Program-made: the position numbers and the translations under genes
Shown here: positions 34,085 to 45,270 of the stretch, piece after piece
Layout of the letters: each line of letters begins with the position of its first letter
How positions within the stretch are numbered: the first letter of the stretch is position 1
From: Pseudoips prasinana
Lineage: Eukaryota > Arthropoda > Insecta > Lepidoptera > Nolidae
Assembly (NCBI GenBank): GCA_951640165.1
Contig: OX621241.1
Coordinates: 11,785,001 to 11,849,000, forward strand
Length of the DNA: 64,000 nt
Direction: 5' to 3'
The notes under the pieces: model-generated
Database searches by the model: none
What the model was told of the DNA's origin: nothing
The model's input: only the letters and a program-made list of their open reading frames with translations

Positions 34085-34345
34085 TCTAAAAGTTAGCTGT
34101 GTGATGACGGCGAATATAAGACCCATCTCATCCCGTGTGGGGCGTAGTAGTCGACACGAGGGAATATCTACCTGAGGACGGGAAACAGCTTCCTTCTGAG
34201 TATTATTTAAGACAATATAATACTATGTAACGTGCTATGACCATACATATACCATCATAAGCGTGGCGGTTATGATATATCTCCCCAATTTCTTGGGGAG
34301 GCTTGTCCAGCAATGGAATTCTTTCAAATGTTATAATGATGATTC
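34085..34345 (+). repeat. SINE-like or RTE-tail element
   Basis: It contains 'gatgacggcgaatataag', 'acccatctcatcccgtg', 'ggaggcttgtccagcaatgg' and ends near 'ataatgatgatt'. Close relative at 60120-60370. Confidence 0.65.
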
Positions 34346-35984
34346 TATATAGTAAATTAATCTTTTCAGTTGGTCAATGTGTCAAAAGCATGGTAGTATG
34401 TGTAATGGTTTTCTTATTCAAATAATTTACTTCTAATGTCTATTATATAAAAATATTCTCTTTCTCCGTGTAAACTTTAATTTTTCCAAATTCATACTCC
34501 TCCGTCCGCGCAATTTTCGTAAAAAGGGTACAACTATTTTGCTTCACGTATTAATATAGTGAAAGAATATTTTAGTATTTGGTTTATCTCTCACTTCGGT
34601 CCCTCTTCTTATGAAAAAAAATGGTTTTCTATTCTATATGAGCCATGTGAGAACTTTGGGATCATAGAAAATTTTAGGTTTAAAATGATAGCGCATTCTA
34701 TCTAATTTCCTTAAATTGTGGAATGCACTCCCAATAACATTGAGACGGACACTAAATAGTCGAGCAAAATTGCACAACTTTTCTTTTTAATGTTTGCTTG
34801 TTTAATTAATGTTGCTGATATTGGTACAATAATAAAAATCTGCTTTGCACATATTCAGCCAATACAGATGCCCTTAACATACAAACGCGAACATTATAAT
34901 AATTATAATAATATCTAGGGACAATGTCACACATCATTGCACAATCATCCTTAAAAGCGTGCCCTCTGGCGGGCCTTAGGTTCTTGGTTTTCATTCTTAT
35001 TTGTTTGACGATCCGCCTCTGCTAGTATTGAAAACCTCCGAGGCTAACTGTAAATGACAAGAAGTCAAAATATGTAACGGCGTTTTCCGTTTCACTTACT
35101 AAACTACGACTAAAATTAATGTAGAACGTTTTATTTTGCCATTCCCTTACGTTGAAACCTGCTTTCTAATAATTAATCGAAGCACTGGCATATTATAAAA
35201 TCTTATATTTAAATAATTATATTTTATACACTCCTGTCACTATTGTCATGATGCTAATAATAAAAAGATACTTCTCCTGAATTTCCTAAGCTTTTATTTA
35301 TCAGCTTCTAATGCTGCTATCCTGTCTGGACGTCGATGAAACGATCGGACATTATCTATTAACTTAAGTGTATTACCTGTTAGATTCAATTGAAATAACG
35401 CCATAAGACACAATGGAAACGTGATTATTTTCTGCAAAAGTAAGTATAGTTAGAGTTCGCAAGGAATGTAACCCGATTTGTCGACATCCCACACATCGGA
35501 TCCGATTAAATTGGTATTGCGTACCCATTCCCATAGGAATGCATAGTAAGTAGGTCACACAATTATTTATTTGGGGAGGCATACTAGAAGAGTCTTTTTC
35601 TTATCGTGTCAATAGTACTTGTTACATTTTCCCTGTTCAAAAGCCGCGAACGTTGGCAGCATTGTTTAAAGCCAATACTCCTGGAACGTACAAGAAACTT
35701 GATAGAAGGGGCAAAAATATATATTGGTATTTTGTGGGGATACGTCAAATTCCTAAAATGTTTCCGTATCGAAATGGGAAAATTCCTTTATGGTGTGATT
35801 TGTTGTAAATAGGGATTGGAAATCTATAATAGTAAATGTTTTTATTAGTCTAAAATGAGGAATATTTTATTTATTAGTCTAAAATGAGGGCCAAGTACGG
35901 AACAAAAATTTAATGATTGAGTATATTTATTCTGGAACTGCTTCGTAAGCACATTCTGAAATGATTTATTTTATTTTAATTAAG
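34346..35984. other. AT-rich single-copy sequence, no supported gene
   Basis: Only short chance ORFs, such as 35373-35582 and 35606-35812. A small SINE-tail fragment ('aataatatctagggacaatg') lies near 34905-34925. Nothing else is recognised. Confidence 0.4.
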
Positions 35985-36121
35985 ACAACACTCGCACTAG
36001 GAAAATGAATATTAATGAATTAATGAATCTCGGAGTACTTTGCAAACATATAAACATAAAATACCTGACAAACACAACGCATATCCAGACTCAGACACAA
36101 CTACTCTAGATTATATATATC

Positions 36122-36355
36122 TTCATCATCATATCAGCCTGATATTGTCCACTACTGGACATAGGCCTCCCCCATAGGTCTCTAAGTTGCCTTTAGAGGG
36201 GTTTGCCGTCTTCACCGCGCTTGGCATGCGAGTGGGTGACCGCAGTTAGGTGGATGCTAGTTCCCAAGTGACGCCGCTGCCCGACTACCTGGTGTATCCC
36301 TTAGTCGCCCTTTACGACACCTACGGGATGATGTGGGATAGCCCTGTTATTGTTT
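36122..36355 (-). repeat. RTE-tail or SINE-like element
   Basis: It starts 'catcatcatatcagcctgat' and 'ccactactggacataggcct', then runs through 'ttgccgtcttcaccgcgct' to 'cgacacctacgggatgat'. A different subfamily from the 34085 element. Confidence 0.65.
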
Positions 36356-36376
36356 CTAGGCCGGAAACCACAAGAC

Positions 36377-36752
36377 TAATAATAATTTCCTCCTAGCCGC
36401 AATCCGGCCACGGCAGCCAGTCTCAATAGAGATTAGCCATCTGCGCGGGACATATTATAGTGCACAAGTGTGTGCGCACACACAGGAGCACTTTCTATTC
36501 CATCACTCTCATGATCCGATGGGACGCCTAGCGACACGACTGGAAAGAGGTCAGGTACAAGACCGACGGCTTTACGTGCTCTCCGAGGCACGGGGGTATA
36601 ATACCACCAACTCCCAGACTTCGGGCTGATGCTGAGAAATTTTTCTTTTTACAGAAAAGTCCTAATATCACTTTTTGGCCCGACCCGGGATTTGAACCCA
36701 GGACCTCGTTCTCTGCGGGTGAACACGCTACCGCTAGACCAACAAGGCAGTC
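36377..36752 (-). mobile_element. tRNA-derived SINE (family A), full length
   Basis: B-box complement 'gggatttgaaccc' near 36688 and tRNA-head complement 'accgctagaccaacaaggc' near 36731. About 30 extra bases ('agaaatttttctttttacag') interrupt the body after 'gctgatgctg'. Confidence 0.8.
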
Positions 36753-37106
36753 TAAAGAGGCAGTTGACTATTACTATATCAGCGGCAAATTAATAATTTG
36801 TTCGCAAATTATCACTAAAAGATGGAGCTGTACGGCCTGGACTTTAGTAGTATGTAGATAAGTTTTTATTCGTCTAAGGATGGTACAAAACCCTCGGCTT
36901 GTTAATCCGACTCAGATTAGGCTGGGTTTTGTTCTTATATTGAGCTTAAAAAGACTTTAGGCCTTCTTACTGTGTCTATAGCTAAGGTTTAATAAAATGT
37001 CAAAAGAAGATGGATGGAACAAAAGGAAATAATATGACGCAGACCCAAAATAAATTTAGCTAAGGACAGGATTGAGTGATGAATACTTCGTGTAACATAA
37101 TGTAAT

Positions 37107-37350
37107 AATAATAATATCCTGGGACATTATTTACACACGGCCATATGATCCCACACTTAGCTTGTACTACGGAAACCAGATAACTGATATACCTACTATA
37201 TATAAGTACTACTTTTCTTTTGCAGATACATACTTATATAGATAATTACACCCCGACTCAGGAACACAAATATCTGTCCTGGGTGGGAATCAAACCCACA
37301 ACCTCCAGCGTGAATAGCAAGCATTTGCCAACCACGCCAAGAGGCTCGTC
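37107..37350 (-). mobile_element. tRNA-derived SINE (family B), minus
   Basis: From the tail 'taataataatatcctgggac' to the head complement 'gggtgggaatcaaacccaca' and 'aaccacgccaagagg'. It faces the plus-strand member at 37420-37655, forming an inverted pair. Confidence 0.78.
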
Positions 37351-37419
37351 AAATATGTATACTGTTTTTCATGTTATATAAATACTTAATTAAAATGTGC
37401 ATTCTTCATTGTTAGATAC

Positions 37420-37655
37420 CACAAGAGGTCACTTACTTTTCACGCCGAAGGTCGTGGGTTCGATTCCCACCCAGGATACATATTTGTGTTCATGAACATA
37501 AATCTTTGTCCTGAGTCGGGGTGTAATTATCTATTAAGTATGTAAATTACAAAAGAAAATTTGTATATGTAGTATATCAGTCAGGTTTCGAGAATTCAAG
37601 CTCTGCTTAGTTTGGGATCAGATGGCCGTGTGTGAATAATGTGCCACGATATAAT
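37420..37655 (+). mobile_element. tRNA-derived SINE (family B), plus
   Basis: B-box 'gtgggttcgattcccaccc' near 37455, body 'gtcctgagtcggggtgtaat', end 'gggatcagatggccgtgtgt'. Confidence 0.78.
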
Positions 37656-37798
37656 ACTATCAATAAGATGATCAGTTGCTATGCAAATCTTCAAGACTTA
37701 GCAGTAAAGCAAAAATATATGTAATACATAAAACATTTTTTAACACATCTTGAAAAAAATATTTAAACTTGACACAAATAAATGTCCTTCTCGAATCA

Positions 37799-38060
37799 CC
37801 GCGGCCAATCATCAATAGACACTAGCGATATACGCAGGACATATTATAGTGCACAAGTGTGTGCGCAAACATAGTCAGCAGCGGCTAAGACAGTTGCCTC
37901 GCCTCTTCGTGTCGCGGGTTGAGTCCCGCGCCGGACAACTATTTGTGTGACACATAAATAATTGTTCTGAGTCTGGGTGTAATTTGTGGTCTATTATATC
38001 TTTATAAAGTACCCCGCGACACAGGGATTAGACTCCTATATGCGGGCGTCGTCTTTAAAA
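37799..38060. mobile_element. SINE fragments: family A piece followed by family C
   Basis: 37799-37875 is the tail part of a family A SINE (minus). 37875-38060 is a plus-strand family C SINE with 'gtcgcgggttgagtcccgcg' and 'ccccgcgacacagggatta'. Confidence 0.7.
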
Positions 38061-38369
38061 AAAAACTTTCTATATCATTACATTCATAATCCGGTGGGAC
38101 TACTAGCGACACCACGGGAAAAAGGTCAAGTACACAAACATTATGCGGGGATTGAACGTGAACGTCCCGTTTACAGTAGCTTACGGACTAACTCGCGTAC
38201 CTAAGCAATGCGACAGTATTTACGCAATCATTGTAACTCAATCGGAAATCTGTCCGACCTATCAGCAACCATAACATGAATTTGCCATTGAAGTGCAATA
38301 ATTACACCACAAACTTCGTTGTTGCTTCCCTTCTACGAGTTATACATATAATAAGGGGGTTGAACGGTC

Positions 38370-38871
38370 TAAGGTCTCATTTACGGAGACGCGGGGCGTC
38401 GCGCGTTGCGTTGAGCGGCGCGGCCCGCACTGAATTCAAATATATGGCGTTGTATGAGTGCGTTTACGGAGAAGCAATTTTAGACGCGTTTGTTTGAATT
38501 AGGGCGTTTTTTGCCGAGCCCGCGGATGGCACCGACGCGTCCCACGCGGCATTTATCGCGGCGGCGCACGCAGCGGCAATTCTCGATGAAGCTATGTCCG
38601 CCTCGTGCTTCGCTATACGCTAGAGGATTCGCTGCGGGCGCCGCGGCGGGCACCGCCACGCTTCCCGTCTCGCTTCTCTATGAACATGGTCGTATATTGC
38701 TATAAGTTTGTGTTTACGCGTGCGATGATGCGTGCCGCTTCACGCGCCGCCCTACCACAGAATAAAAAGTACTTACGGCCCTACCGTAAACAGAAAAAAC
38801 GTCCGACGCGCCGCGAGACGCTACGCCACACGCGACACGAGACGCCCCGCGTCTCCGTAAATGAGGCCTAA
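38370..38871. mobile_element. GC-rich Harbinger-like MITE with TAA target duplication
   Basis: The element at 38373-38868 has inverted ends. The left end is 'ggtctcatttacggagacgc' and the complement of the right end is 'ggcctcatttacggagacgc', with the match going on through 'ggggcgtc'. 'taa' lies on both sides, as PIF/Harbinger elements produce (TWA). The 496 bp are strongly CpG- and GC-rich. Several short ORFs run through it in different frames without any domain, so I regard them as composition artefacts. Confidence 0.82.
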
Positions 38872-39111
38872 TGCTCGAGTCCACAGATGAGACAACTTTT
38901 TTAATCCTTGTTGGCGTATCGTTCTTTCGCTCTAAGTTCATTTTGATTGGAAAAGTGCCTCCATGTTACTGAATACACTTTAGGCCCAGCATTATTATGT
39001 TAATGATTACATCATTTTGGGTGTGAGACAGGTATACATATGCGTGAGGCCGTAAGCCATTTGTCTCGCAAGCGTCATAGATTATGCAAACCGCTACCTT
39101 ATGCCTCGTTA

Positions 39112-39435
39112 CCGACTTGATAGTATAAAAATAACGATTCATCGATCAGGTCCTGGGTTCTATTCCCATCTAGGACAAATATTTGTATGCATAAATATGT
39201 TTGTCTGTTTGTCTTGAGTTTGTGTGTAATCACATCTAATATTATAAAGGAGAAAGTTTTTTGTGTGTATGTTTCTTAGTCTTTCACGCAATAACTACCG
39301 AACGGATTTTGTTGAAACTTTGTAGTAATATAGCTTATGTATCCGAACAGCACATAGGCTATATAATGTATAAAGTTTAACACGGTTAAATCGCCGGGGC
39401 ACGGCAAGTTATCTATAAAAGTATATACTTACAAA
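39112..39435 (+). mobile_element. tRNA-derived SINE (family B) interrupted by a Helitron
   Basis: The head 'ctgggttctattcccatc' and body up to 'gtttgtgtgtaa' (39229) continue after the Helitron with 'ttatctataaaagtatatac' (39409 on). Uninterrupted relatives read 'gtgtaattatctat'. Confidence 0.72.
39230..39408 (+). mobile_element. Non-autonomous Helitron nested in a SINE
   Basis: It starts 'TCACATCTAATATTATAAAGG' less its last base or so. It ends 'GGGGCACGGCAAG', where CAAG stands for the usual CTAG. It is inserted between A and T of the SINE. At 179 bp it is close to the 180 bp of the 7513 element. Confidence 0.75.
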
Positions 39436-39809
39436 ATAAAATTATTATCGTATGCGATGTACACAAAAAACAGTCGCTCTCTTTTACTACAGAATTCATA
39501 CCAACAACTCTACGAGGGAGCAATAAATAAAACAATCTTTTAGGGGTTGACCCTACGTAAGAAGTACATCGTGTGGCACTATAAAATTTCTGATCTGTTA
39601 GACTTCTACCCAAGGGATAAAAAAGGTCACTGAAACCGTAAAAATCCCTGCTGAGATAAACTGAACCGTTAAAAGATATTAGGTGACAACTAAGCAATTT
39701 TAATTACGCGGAATTAAACACGATTCCGGAGTAAAGAAAAGGTTTTACAGCCAAAAGTCTTTTGTTTGTTTTACCTTGGACTTTTGACTTTTCTTAGTAT
39801 TCTATTTGA

Positions 39810-40092
39810 CGGGCCAGTTGGCGTGGTTGGAAAATACTTGCTTTTCACGCCGCAGGTCATGGGTTCGATTCCAGGATCAGGACATATATTTGTGTGCATG
39901 AACGTGTCCGTTTGTCCTAAGTCTGGATGAAATTATCTGTATAAGTATGTATTTGCAAAAGAAAAGTAGTATATTGTAATTATCTGGTTTCCATAGTACA
40001 ATATTCTGCTTAGTTTGGGATCAGATAAACCACACGCGGTCTTCTGATCCCAAACTAAGCAGAATCTATGTCCCAGAATATTATTATTATTC
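39810..40092 (+). mobile_element. tRNA-derived SINE (family B) with internal snap-back inversion
   Basis: Normal up to 'cttagtttgggatcaga' (40025). Then 40027-40065 is a reversed copy of SINE sequence, and 'ctatgtcccagaatatt' resumes the forward tail. Confidence 0.72.
40003..40065. repeat. 23-bp inverted repeat inside SINE
   Basis: Arms 40003-40025 and 40043-40065 ('attctgcttagtttggg...' and its exact complement) surround a 17-base loop. Confidence 0.88.
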
Positions 40093-40300
40093 TACTTCGT
40101 CAAGTTAATCCTTCTATGGTGTTGAGTCTATACTAAGATAGTAATGTGTGAGTCTATAATAACAAAGACCATTTACGTGTATGTCGTTTGGCAATTGCAC
40201 GCAGACATGATGGCGGCAATTCGCACTGGATATATAATATATGCAATGCAAGGAGCTTGTAATGAATTTTAAGCAAGCAATGTCTATAGTATACAAAAAA

Positions 40301-40397
40301 ATCTGTATATGTATTATATCAGTTATCTGGTTTCCATAGTACAAGCTCTGCTTAGTTTGGGGTCAGATGGCCGTGTGTATAATGTCCCAGGATACAG
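40301..40397 (+). mobile_element. SINE (family B) 3' fragment
   Basis: It begins 'tctgtatatgtattatatca' and ends 'ataatgtcccaggata'. Head missing. Confidence 0.65.
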
Positions 40398-42659
40398 TAT
40401 GCGATCATTACGAGTAATTCGTATATGTTTTCTACAAAAGGTATAGCGGTTACTGTATTGCATGAATTTATTTATTTATTTTAGTTTTTTCGGGTGATCA
40501 GTATAAAATAATAAGATTCATACCGCTTGTATATATACCATACACTTATGCTTAATTGTACGTACGTGCAACCAAACGTGCTGGTTTTTATTGACTTTTA
40601 CTACACATGTTTTTCTGGTATATGATGTATTTTACTGATCTTAATTTGACATGATAAAACGCCAATGAGCACATATTCCATGCATAATGACATCTGCCAT
40701 ATTTTGGATTGATAGCAACAGAAGGGATAAATGGGAAACCGAGTGAAACGGTTTAATATCCTGCGTCACTAATCAGATAGCATCGAGAACACAAATATAA
40801 GTTATAGACATGGATCGTTACAAAAACATTCGGAGCCAATATCTCGCATAAGATAACACGGAAAACACACACGTGTCACAGCCTAGTAATTTATTGCCTG
40901 TCCGCCAATAGAGAGAAAATTAACGGGTCTTCCTTTGGTAGTAAGTAGGCCTTTAAAAAATCTATTCTTATTTCTAAGGCCGGTAATTTCCTCGCCATTG
41001 GGCATTTGTAGTGTGGCGGCAAAATGGGTGGGACTGCGTCAGCAATCCTGTAAACCAGGATTATTCTGTAGGCGTTGGAGTATGAACGTGGCTTAGGTAT
41101 TTCGTTTACTCTTCAGTCGGTTCTTTAATCTTTTTTATTAGAGTACGAAATGCAAAGACAACACGTAGACGAACTTTTATCACATTTGTTCGTGTTAACA
41201 GAATTGCTTTCGACGATTTCAATGTACAAAAGTGAACTTTTTCTGATTAATCCGATGTTACAAGCAGAGATGTTAGGTTACCGTTAGAATAATGTTTATT
41301 TATGTATAGGTACCGAAGAAAATATTAAACACCAAATGTACAGTTTTAGTTTAAAAATATACTTTCTCCAGATGAATAATTCAGAATCGTTATTAGATAA
41401 CAATAAAGAGAAAACCTAAACAAATAGAAAATAAAACAATCTCAGGTTCGCATTAGCAAAGCCGTGACTGAATTTTACATAGAAACGTGCATGGATATAA
41501 GTATTTATTTCACAGTGTTTATGAAATTCAGCGCCGCGAGGGAAAGACTGCAAAAGATGGAGAAAATAAACGGGCTTAATTACCCACCTGGACCTTGGAC
41601 CATATTGGTAAAGAAATTAGTTCATATTTACTCGAAATGAAATTAAGCCCATTAGCTTTACTGTTGTGTTCACAACTCAAAGGTCAGACCTATTTGAATT
41701 CTGTATTCGCACTGCGTGGCAGTTTGTAAAATACTATACACGTAAGTAAATTCAGCCATCATAATCAAAGCATTACAGATTCCCAATTGGGGGTGCTTGT
41801 CTTAACTTCACTTGAATGGTGCATATCTAATTCATTGTCCTTCAATGCTTGAAATTAAAGTTGTAAATCGGCGTGAAGATTTTACTGCGAAACTACTATG
41901 AACTTATTAACCGATTTTGAAGTGTTTAAATTCAGTACAGAAACGTTTAATTAGCGTACGAACATCGCACTCAAGTAGGCCATAATGGGTCAACAGTGTA
42001 AATTTGCATCTTGTTAGAAAGATACATTAAACTGCTTATGTTGAAGAGACAGTCTTAGAGCAAATGCTGTGTGATTAACCATGTTCACAAAAATTTAACT
42101 TTCGGTCACGGAACACCGTCACTAAATATTTGGCAATACTTAAGGAAAAGTGGCTTATGAGTTGAGTACGGCGACAATTCTCACGGTTCACCTGTCGAAG
42201 TGGAGAATCGGGAACTACGGCGGTGGTAGGATTTTGCAGATGGTCAAAGATGCCATTTGGACTGTTGTCCTTTCATGATACGTAGATCGGTTCAAAATAA
42301 AGACATAACCTGTTTGAATACAAGTTCATCTCCCAATGATATATGTAGTTAACAACCGATACTAACACCGTGCTTTTATTGTTGATGTATTGTTTATTAA
42401 TATACTAACAATACAATAATAACAAGTTGAAGAGATTTGTTTACAAAATAAATTTACCATTTTCCCAGTTAACCACTTAAGATAGTTTAACTAAAACTTC
42501 CCAGAATATACACGACGCACACCGTATCTAAACTGTACATTTGCATAAAGCCGCAAATCACTTAATGTTGTGCTAAGCTAGACCTACGTAAACTGTGATG
42601 TGAACCTTCATAAATATGCAAATCCCTTTTAAAGTTCTAGATTAAGTAGAGAGCTCATC
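40398..42659. other. AT-rich single-copy sequence, no supported gene
   Basis: No domain-bearing ORF and no repeat ends recognised over more than 2 kb. This is the longest apparently repeat-poor stretch here. It could be intron or regulatory DNA of a gene outside the window. Confidence 0.4.
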
Positions 42660-42870
42660 ACTTACACATATATCATGCCAGCCGAATGACAGCCTCGTCC
42701 AAGAAGAGGAGGCATATGTCATAATCGCCACTCTCAGCAGACGGGTGGACGCGGCGATCACTGTATGGTGCTCATAGCACAGACACAGAGATATCTATGC
42801 TATGAGCACCATATCTGGTAGATATTCCCTCAGGTCAACTTATACGACCCCCACGGGATGGGATGGTGGT
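42660..42870 (-). repeat. SINE-like or RTE-tail element with internal hairpin
   Basis: It contains 'atgccagccgaatgacagcc' and 'ggtagatattccctcaggtc'. A 16-bp inverted repeat (42764-42779 and 42798-42813, 'tatggtgctcatagca') replaces the family sequence seen at 60120-60370. Confidence 0.6.
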
Positions 42871-42904
42871 ATTCTATGCTATCGTCGTATAGTCACACAG
42901 CAGC

Positions 42905-42925
42905 GGCGTACACACACACACACAT

Positions 42926-42980
<55 letters not shown>

Positions 42981-43006
42981 AGTGTGTGTATGTGTGTGTG
43001 TACGCC
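42905..43006. repeat. Palindromic (CA)n(TA)n(TG)n microsatellite
   Basis: A CA run, a TA run and a TG run follow each other, bounded by 'ggcgtac' and 'gtacgcc', so the ~100 bp can fold into one nearly perfect hairpin. Confidence 0.88.
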
Positions 43007-43249
43007 ACTTCGTGTAACTTTTATAGTTATACACATATATATTATGTGTGATAAACATATAATAAATTACCTAATAACACATTTAATAGGTAGTAGACTA
43101 GTAGTCGTATCTATGAAAAATAATATATACTACATAATACAGCATTATGAAAATGTTAAGCAATCGCTTAATTTATCTTAATGTCACTCACAGTGGTGAC
43201 GTGTAATAGGTATAGTATTGACCTTAAAGAAAGCTCTTTTTCTATTAGG

Positions 43250-43401
43250 AAGGGGAAATCCCTACGCATGCCACCCGCAAAATATATATCTGCGGGTGGG
43301 TATGTTAAACTCGCACCGACTAAACATAACGTGCCGTGAACTTCTCTTTGCACCTACTTGGGGAGCCCCGGAAACACGGTTATGCTGCGCCGGTGAAATT
43401 T
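43250..43401 (-). mobile_element. Fragment of the poly(A) retroposon family
   Basis: The minus strand shows 'ccggggctccccaagtagg', 'gtttagtcggtgcgagt' and the 'ccacccgcag...tgcgggtgg' hairpin, as in 6685-6933. Confidence 0.72.
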
Positions 43402-43968
43402 AGAGAAACCTATATAATATAAAATGCCTATCATAGTATGTAAGATTTGCACTATTTCAAATAGGCAAATGAATTCCTGTATCGCGGGGAACTTATCATA
43501 TATAATTATGGATCACAGTAATAGTTAACCGACTTCCAAAGGAGGAGGTTCTCAAGTTCACTGGATTTTTTTTTTTAATGTATGTACACCGATAACTCAG
43601 TGATTTATGATCCGATTTACGTGATTCTTAATTAGTTTGAAGCGGAATAGTTGCGATTTGGTCCCATAAAAAATTTATTTAGATAGGCCCAGTAGTTTTC
43701 ATTTTATGAAAAATTTTGTAAAAAAAATTTTGTTAATGTGGACGATGTAACTGTTTTTGGCACACGTTTTTAAATATTAGCCAGTCTCGCTAGACTCATA
43801 CTGTTCAAGGGTTTCTTGGTGTGAACATAAAATAACAATTTCAGACGACTATCGTTTAATACACGCTTATAAGCTCGTTATTGGAAGCGCATGTAGGCGC
43901 ACCTTTTAGCACAAGCGCATTATTTTATGTAAATACATACACCAATTACGCTGAGATATATTAACCGA

Positions 43969-44148
43969 CAAGCTGTGCCCCGCGGTTTTATCCGCGTTGT
44001 TACCCGCGTTAAACTATACAAATTATAGCCTATGTGTTAATCCAGGATGTCAGCTAACTCCATAACAATTTTTATTAAAATCGTTCCAGCCGTTTAGGCG
44101 TGAAGAGGTAACAAACATACAAAATCACAAACTTTCCACCTTTATTAG
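43969..44148 (-). mobile_element. Non-autonomous Helitron nested in composite repeat
   Basis: It reads 'caagctgtgccccgcggttt' on the plus strand, the complement of a Helitron 3' end with CTTG in place of CTAG. It runs to 'cacctttattag'. The partner at 62.98 kb lacks it. Confidence 0.68.
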
Positions 44149-44859
44149 GGTTTTTAGGGTTCTGTAGCCAAATGGCAAAAGCGGGACCCGTATGAATTCG
44201 TCATGTCTGTCTGTCCGTCCGTATGTTACAAATACTTTTTCCGCAACTATGAATGTTGAAACTTGGTAACTAGATGTATTCTGTGAAAATCTAACTTACA
44301 CACAAAATTTTTAAAAAAATTGGGGGTTTCCCATACTTAGCTGAAACTCAAAGGTTTTTTTCATCAAACCCATCTTCTGATAAAAGCGTAACAGGGCATG
44401 GCAACACATTCAGTCTTCATCATTTTGGTAAATAAGCAGTATGAAATGGGAATTCAATAAAATCTGGTTTGACAGAAAATATAAAATTTTAAATTTATAA
44501 GTTACAACAAAAATACATGTGGGGTGGGGTATCTATGTATAATGCGGTTCCTAATATAATTTTTTTCTTAACTGAATAGTTCGCGCGAGAGACACTTCCA
44601 TAGGCGTAAATGAGTGTCCCCTCCTGTAATTTCCAAAATAAGAGAATGATAAAACTAACAAAAATATATGATGTACATTGCCATGCAAACTTCCACCGGA
44701 AATTAAATACATAAACATAATAATAATTAACCACAAAATAAAAATTAAAGACATAAATCGTAAACTGCAATTTACCTTTCATTCTTTCAACTCAAATACT
44801 TGCTGCTAGGGAACCCTTCATGAGCGAGACCGACTCGAACTAAGCCGGTTTTTTTTAAT

Positions 44860-45105
44860 TACGTAGGCTCAGAAGACTCGTTGTCTACTTGATCATCAAT
44901 ACGACCTAGCCCTCTGCTCAGCAGACTCGTTGGCTAATCGATCATTAATAAGACCTAGTCTAACAGCCCTCTGCTCAGCAGACTCGTTGGCTAATCGATC
45001 ATTAATAAGACCTAGTCTAACAGCCTTCTGCTCAGCAGACTCGTTGGCTAATCGATCACTAATAAGACCTAGTCTAACAGCCCTCTGCTCAGCAGACTAA
45101 TTTCA
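44860..45105. repeat. 57-bp tandem repeat, about 4 units
   Basis: 'gactcgttggctaatcgatc' recurs at 44924, 44981 and 45038, and a last partial 'gacta' follows at 45095. The spacing is exactly 57 bases. Units contain 'attaataagacctagtctaa' and 'ctgctcagca'. Confidence 0.92.
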
Positions 45106-45270
45106 TTCACTGTCGCACAAGAACGTGAAATATATAATTTCGAACAACTTTTTTTCGGAGGATATATACTTATGTATATTTTTCCGTTCCCGTTTTTTGG
45201 GACCTATATTTTTGAGGCCCGTGACACCTTTCGTAGGCCTACCCATAGCTAGACACTAAAAAGTAACAAA

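Larger units (their letters stand above)
43526..45105 (-). repeat. Composite repeat: 'aaccgacttc' block, 'ccgg' block and 57-bp satellite
   Basis: Three parts in order. 43526-43968 is the 'aaccgacttccaaaggagga' block, interrupted at its right end by a Helitron (43969-44148). 44148-44848 is a minus-strand member of the 'ccggccaagtgcgag' family. 44860-45105 is a tandem array with a 57-bp period. The same order, without the Helitron, fills 62571-64000. Confidence 0.7.

Noticed and set aside
38276..38941. GC-rich coding exon or CpG island suggested by several overlapping ORFs
   Set aside because: The segment has inverted ends and TAA target duplications, so it is a MITE; ORFs are a composition effect.
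42858..43181. 107-codon ORF
   Set aside because: It runs through the CA/TA/TG microsatellite and is low-complexity.
44860..45105. CRISPR-like array
   Set aside because: The 57-bp units are contiguous repeats without distinct spacers: a satellite array.
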